Origin: CAZSWR01 sp964610885 | Lineage (GTDB): Bacteria; Bacteroidota; Ignavibacteria; Kapaibacteriales; UBA2268 | DNA length: 25,246 nt | Assembly (NCBI GenBank): GCA_964610885.1 | Contig: CAZSWR010000053.1 | Coordinates: forward strand, 1-25,246 | Reading direction: 5' to 3' | Shown here: positions 22,692 through 25,246 of the stretch, piece by piece | How positions within the stretch are numbered: the first letter of the stretch is position 1 | How the letters are laid out: the number at the start of each line of letters is the position of its first letter | The notes under the pieces: generated by a model | What the model saw: only the letters and a program-made list of their open reading frames with translations | Databases searched by the model: none | Told to the model about the DNA's origin: nothing | Translations under genes and position numbers: made by a program

Positions 22692-24278
22692 ATGCCATTG
22701 GAAGGAAACACGAAAGCACCGATAATAGCCGCAATAGACGTAGGGACAAACTCTTTCCATTTGGTGGTCGCCACCGTGAACGAGCGCGGCATGATGCAGA
22801 CGCTGAACCGCGAAAAGGAATCCGTCAGGCTGGGTTCCGGCAGTGGAGACATGAAATATATATCGCCTGAAGCGATGGACAGAGGCGTCCGAGCGATGGA
22901 ACACTTCGCCGCTCTGGCCCAATCCCAAACCGCCGAAGTGCGAGCCGTGGCGACGAGCGCGACCCGCGAAGCAATGAACAAAGACGAATTCCTGCACCGA
23001 GTCGAAAGCTCGACCGGCATCCCTATCGAAGTCGTGTCCGGCGCGGAGGAAGGCCGATTGACATATATCGGCGTGATTCATGCCCTGCCGATCGTCGAGA
23101 AACAAACACTCGTCATGGACATCGGCGGCGGTAGCACAGAAACCACAATTGGCCACCGGGGCGAAGTCAAATTCGTGGCCAGCGAGAAATTAGGAGCCAT
23201 TCGTCTCAGTCAAAAGTTTTTCACAAGCACCAAATTCACTCGCTCGCAGGTTTCCGATTGCCGAGATTTTATTCGCGGTTCTTGGTCGCCAGTGCTCGAC
23301 CGCGTCAAAGAAGTTGGATTCGATACAGTCGCTGGGACTGCCGGGACGATTACCAATATCGCAGCAATCGCCATAGCCATCCGTGGCGACACCACGCCCG
23401 AGGTGATGAATGGCGTCGTAGTGAAGCGCCGCGACCTCAAGGCCGCCATTAACACAATCGTGAAAGCGCAGACAGTCAAGCAAAAGCAATCCATCCCCGG
23501 AATGGATCCGGGCAGGGCCGACATCATTACGGCCGGCGCGCTGATTCTGGACTATGCAATCGACCATTTGGACATCGAAAGCATTATCATCTCCGGCTAC
23601 GCGCTGAAGGAAGGCATCGTTTTCGATACAATTCAAAAGAAAAAAGATACAAATGAATTCCGGCACCTGACGCACCTGCGATACTCCACAATCCGCGAAA
23701 TGTGTTCGCTGTACCGCGTCGATATGAGACATGCCGAATTCGTCAGGAATACCACTCTAAAACTCTTCGACACCCTCCAACCACTGCACGGTCTGGGTCC
23801 GGCCGCGCGCGAACTCTTGGAATCGGCAGCGCTGCTGCACGACGTCGGATACATGGTTTCGCACGACCAACACCACAAACACAGCTACTACGTGATTCTG
23901 AATTCAATGATGCCCGGATTCACTAACGACGAATCGGAAATCATTGCAAATATCGCCCGCTACCACCGCAAGAGCCACCCAAAGCGCAAACACGAAAACT
24001 TCGTCAAGCTGAGCGAGGAACGCCAACGCATTGTCCGCATACTGGCCGGTTTCTTGCGCATCGCCGAGGGCATCGACCGGCGGCAGCAACAGACCGTAGA
24101 AAGAATCGATATCGAAATGCCTGACGACCACGAAATTAACCTATTTCTCGTGCCCAAGGATAACGAGGTTTGGCCGGATATCGAACTTTGGGGCGCAAAT
24201 CGCAGGAAATTCCTGATGGAGGAAGCGCTGAACAGGGAGATTCAGATTTTCATTCGCTCGAACACCAAAAATTCATAG
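22692..24278 (+). CDS. Exopolyphosphatase / pppGpp phosphohydrolase family protein (Ppx/GppA) with HD domain
   Basis: 528 residues, in the range of long Ppx/GppA proteins. The ASKHA ATPase-like half has phosphate-1 loop DVGTNSFHL (16-24), the catalytic glutamate region SGAEEGR (E119/E120), and phosphate-2 loop VMDIGGGSTE (141-150). GTAGTITNIAAI follows. The C-terminal half carries the HD-type helical domain, with H383-D384 in LLHDVGYMVSHDQHHKHSYY and later IARYHRKSHPKRKH. Enzymes of this family remove terminal phosphates from inorganic polyphosphate and/or convert pppGpp to ppGpp, linking phosphate storage to the stringent response. Which activity dominates cannot be read from the sequence. 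ATG 22692 has no strong ribosome site. dut follows 47 nt after the stop and may share the transcript. Confidence 0.93.
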   Translation: MPLEGNTKAPIIAAIDVGTNSFHLVVATVNERGMMQTLNREKESVRLGSGSGDMKYISPEAMDRGVRAMEHFAALAQSQTAEVRAVATSATREAMNKDEFLHRVESSTGIPIEVVSGAEEGRLTYIGVIHALPIVEKQTLVMDIGGGSTETTIGHRGEVKFVASEKLGAIRLSQKFFTSTKFTRSQVSDCRDFIRGSWSPVLDRVKEVGFDTVAGTAGTITNIAAIAIAIRGDTTPEVMNGVVVKRRDLKAAINTIVKAQTVKQKQSIPGMDPGRADIITAGALILDYAIDHLDIESIIISGYALKEGIVFDTIQKKKDTNEFRHLTHLRYSTIREMCSLYRVDMRHAEFVRNTTLKLFDTLQPLHGLGPAARELLESAALLHDVGYMVSHDQHHKHSYYVILNSMMPGFTNDESEIIANIARYHRKSHPKRKHENFVKLSEERQRIVRILAGFLRIAEGIDRRQQQTVERIDIEMPDDHEINLFLVPKDNEVWPDIELWGANRRKFLMEEALNREIQIFIRSNTKNS

Positions 24279-24325
24279 TTTTGCATATTGCTTAACTGTG
24301 TTTTTTGTATAATTGAAAATTGAAT

Positions 24326-24781
24326 ATGATAGTTAAAATAAAACGCCTCGACGAAGAATTCGCCGATTTGCCACTACCTTTGTATTCCACGAGCGGTTCG
24401 GCCGGCATGGACCTTTGCGCTGCCGTAGCGTCTGAAATCACCATCGAACCGGGAGCCGTGGAAATGGTTCCAACGAACATATCGATTGCGCTGGAGGCCG
24501 GCTACGAATGCCAGATCCGGTCGCGTTCGGGCTTGGCCGCCAAGAATGGTATTTTCGCACTCAATGCGCCCGGCACGGTCGATAGCGATTACCGAGGCGA
24601 GATCAAAGTGATTCTTGCCAATTTCGGAAAGCTACCATTTGCTATTAACAGAGGGGACCGCATTGCCCAGATGGTCGTGGCTCGGTACGAAACTGTGGAA
24701 TGGTCGCCGGTTAGCGATTTGGACGAAACAGATCGCGGCAGCGGTGGATTCGGCAGCACGGGCCTCAAGCATATTCAATAG
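24326..24781 (+). CDS. dut: dUTP diphosphatase
   Basis: 151 residues, as for E. coli Dut. It hydrolyses dUTP to dUMP and pyrophosphate, keeping uracil out of DNA and feeding thymidylate synthesis; it acts as a trimer. All five motifs are present: AGMDLCAA (26-33), IRSRSGLAAKNGI (64-76), NAPGTVDSDYRGEI with catalytic-water D86 (80-93), RGDRIAQMV (109-117) and the flexible tail RGSGGFGSTG (137-146) that closes over the nucleotide. The ATG at 24326 gives the usual N terminus (MIVKIKRL); an upstream in-frame TTG at 24320 would add two residues. It lies between ppx/gppA and the IscA-type gene, all on plus. Confidence 0.97.
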   Translation: MIVKIKRLDEEFADLPLPLYSTSGSAGMDLCAAVASEITIEPGAVEMVPTNISIALEAGYECQIRSRSGLAAKNGIFALNAPGTVDSDYRGEIKVILANFGKLPFAINRGDRIAQMVVARYETVEWSPVSDLDETDRGSGGFGSTGLKHIQ

Positions 24782-24843
24782 TCAACTCGAGTATGCTCGG
24801 CAAATGAATTAGCAGAATAAATTGATTAATAAAGGATAAAATC

Positions 24844-25221
24844 ATGATTGAAAATAGAGATTTAATTACGATTCCATCAGGCGTCGATGGATCCGATTCG
24901 ACTGAGGATATATTCTTCACGCCCGAAGCCGCCCGGAAAATCGAAGAGATTCGGAAAGAGAACAACATCACCGAAGAGTATTATCTGCGAATCGCGGCCA
25001 AGGGTGGCGGATGCTCCGGTATGTCGTTTATGCTCGGTTTCGACGACAAAATCGAAGATTCCGACAGGCTGCTACGCTCCGACGCTTTGGAGCTGCTTGT
25101 GGATTCCAAATCGCTGTTCTACCTGATGGGCGTAACGCTTGATTGGGTCGAAAATGGCGAGGCAAGCGGTTTCGCCTTTTCCACACCGAACAACATGAAG
25201 ACCTGCGGTTGCGGCGGATGA
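24844..25221 (+). CDS. IscA/ErpA/SufA-type iron-sulfur cluster assembly protein
   Basis: 125 residues. A-type carriers receive Fe-S clusters from a scaffold and pass them to target enzymes. The three ligand cysteines are all present: C57 in KGGGCSGMSF, and C121 and C123 in the C-terminal CGCGG. The spacing of 64 between first and second equals that of E. coli IscA (C35/C99/C101). LTLDWVENGEASGFAFSTPN-like sequence precedes the last two. The N terminus is about 20 residues longer than IscA. No iscS/iscU/suf genes are adjacent, so whether it is IscA, ErpA or SufA cannot be decided. AAGGA lies ~9 nt upstream of ATG 24844. The dispersed GATTAGCTGATG repeat begins 4 nt after the stop. Confidence 0.93.
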   Translation: MIENRDLITIPSGVDGSDSTEDIFFTPEAARKIEEIRKENNITEEYYLRIAAKGGGCSGMSFMLGFDDKIEDSDRLLRSDALELLVDSKSLFYLMGVTLDWVENGEASGFAFSTPNNMKTCGCGG

Positions 25222-25224
25222 GAA

Positions 25225-25246
25225 GATTAGCTGATGTGATGATGTG
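25225..25246 (+). repeat. Start of another composite element, cut by the window end
   Basis: The 22 bases from 25225, beginning GATTAGCTGATGTGATGATG, are identical to 9421-9442, where copy 1 of the composite element begins after the sigma-54 activator gene. Confidence 0.8.

Overview
The window is a chromosomal stretch of a Gram-negative bacterium, probably from the Bacteroidota/Chlorobiota/Ignavibacteriota/Kapaibacteriota group. This placement is an inference. It rests on a Bacteroidetes-type promoter (TTTG-N20-TAAATTTG) before rplS, few strong Shine-Dalgarno sites, and gene types common in that group (Bat-like VWA membrane protein, PqqD-like/PepD pair, receiver-only regulators). There is no rRNA or other decisive marker. 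A run of 100 Ns (1284-1383) marks a scaffold gap, so this is a draft, perhaps metagenomic, assembly.

Layout. Positions 1-1993: the 3' part of a type IIG/Eco57I-like restriction-modification gene, then an array of two alternating palindromes broken by the gap. 1994-2554: a pentapeptide-repeat protein. 2555-4695: dispersed repeats flanking a minus-strand response regulator with a degenerate HD-GYP domain. 4696-6873: a large minus-strand VWA membrane protein. 6874-7540: a long non-coding stretch. 7541-9426: an RmlC-like sugar epimerase followed 14 nt later by a sigma-54 activator with no sensory domain. 9680-14035: a GT4 glycosyltransferase, ribosomal protein L19, a membrane GT-C-like protein and a GT2 glycosyltransferase, all on plus. 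14320-17946: cobalamin-dependent methionine synthase (minus). 18232-19212: galE (plus). 19614-21447: a PqqD-like protein and PepD as a minus-strand operon. 21693-22347: an exported nitroreductase-like protein, frameshifted in an A7 run. 22692-25221: Ppx/GppA phosphatase, dUTPase and an IscA-type Fe-S protein.

The genes are mostly housekeeping plus cell-surface polysaccharide functions (rfbC, galE, three glycosyltransferases). No complete defence system, prophage, CRISPR or biosynthetic cluster is visible. The unusual content lies between genes. There are at least three families of structured dispersed repeats: the CCCACGGGT palindromes with paired-base changes, a MITE-like element with terminal inverted repeats, and a composite GATGATGTG/AAGTAACAAG element that sits on gene 3' ends and supplies stop codons. 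These, the degenerate HD-GYP regulator, the mosaic restriction gene and the A7 frameshift are the points most worth a second look.
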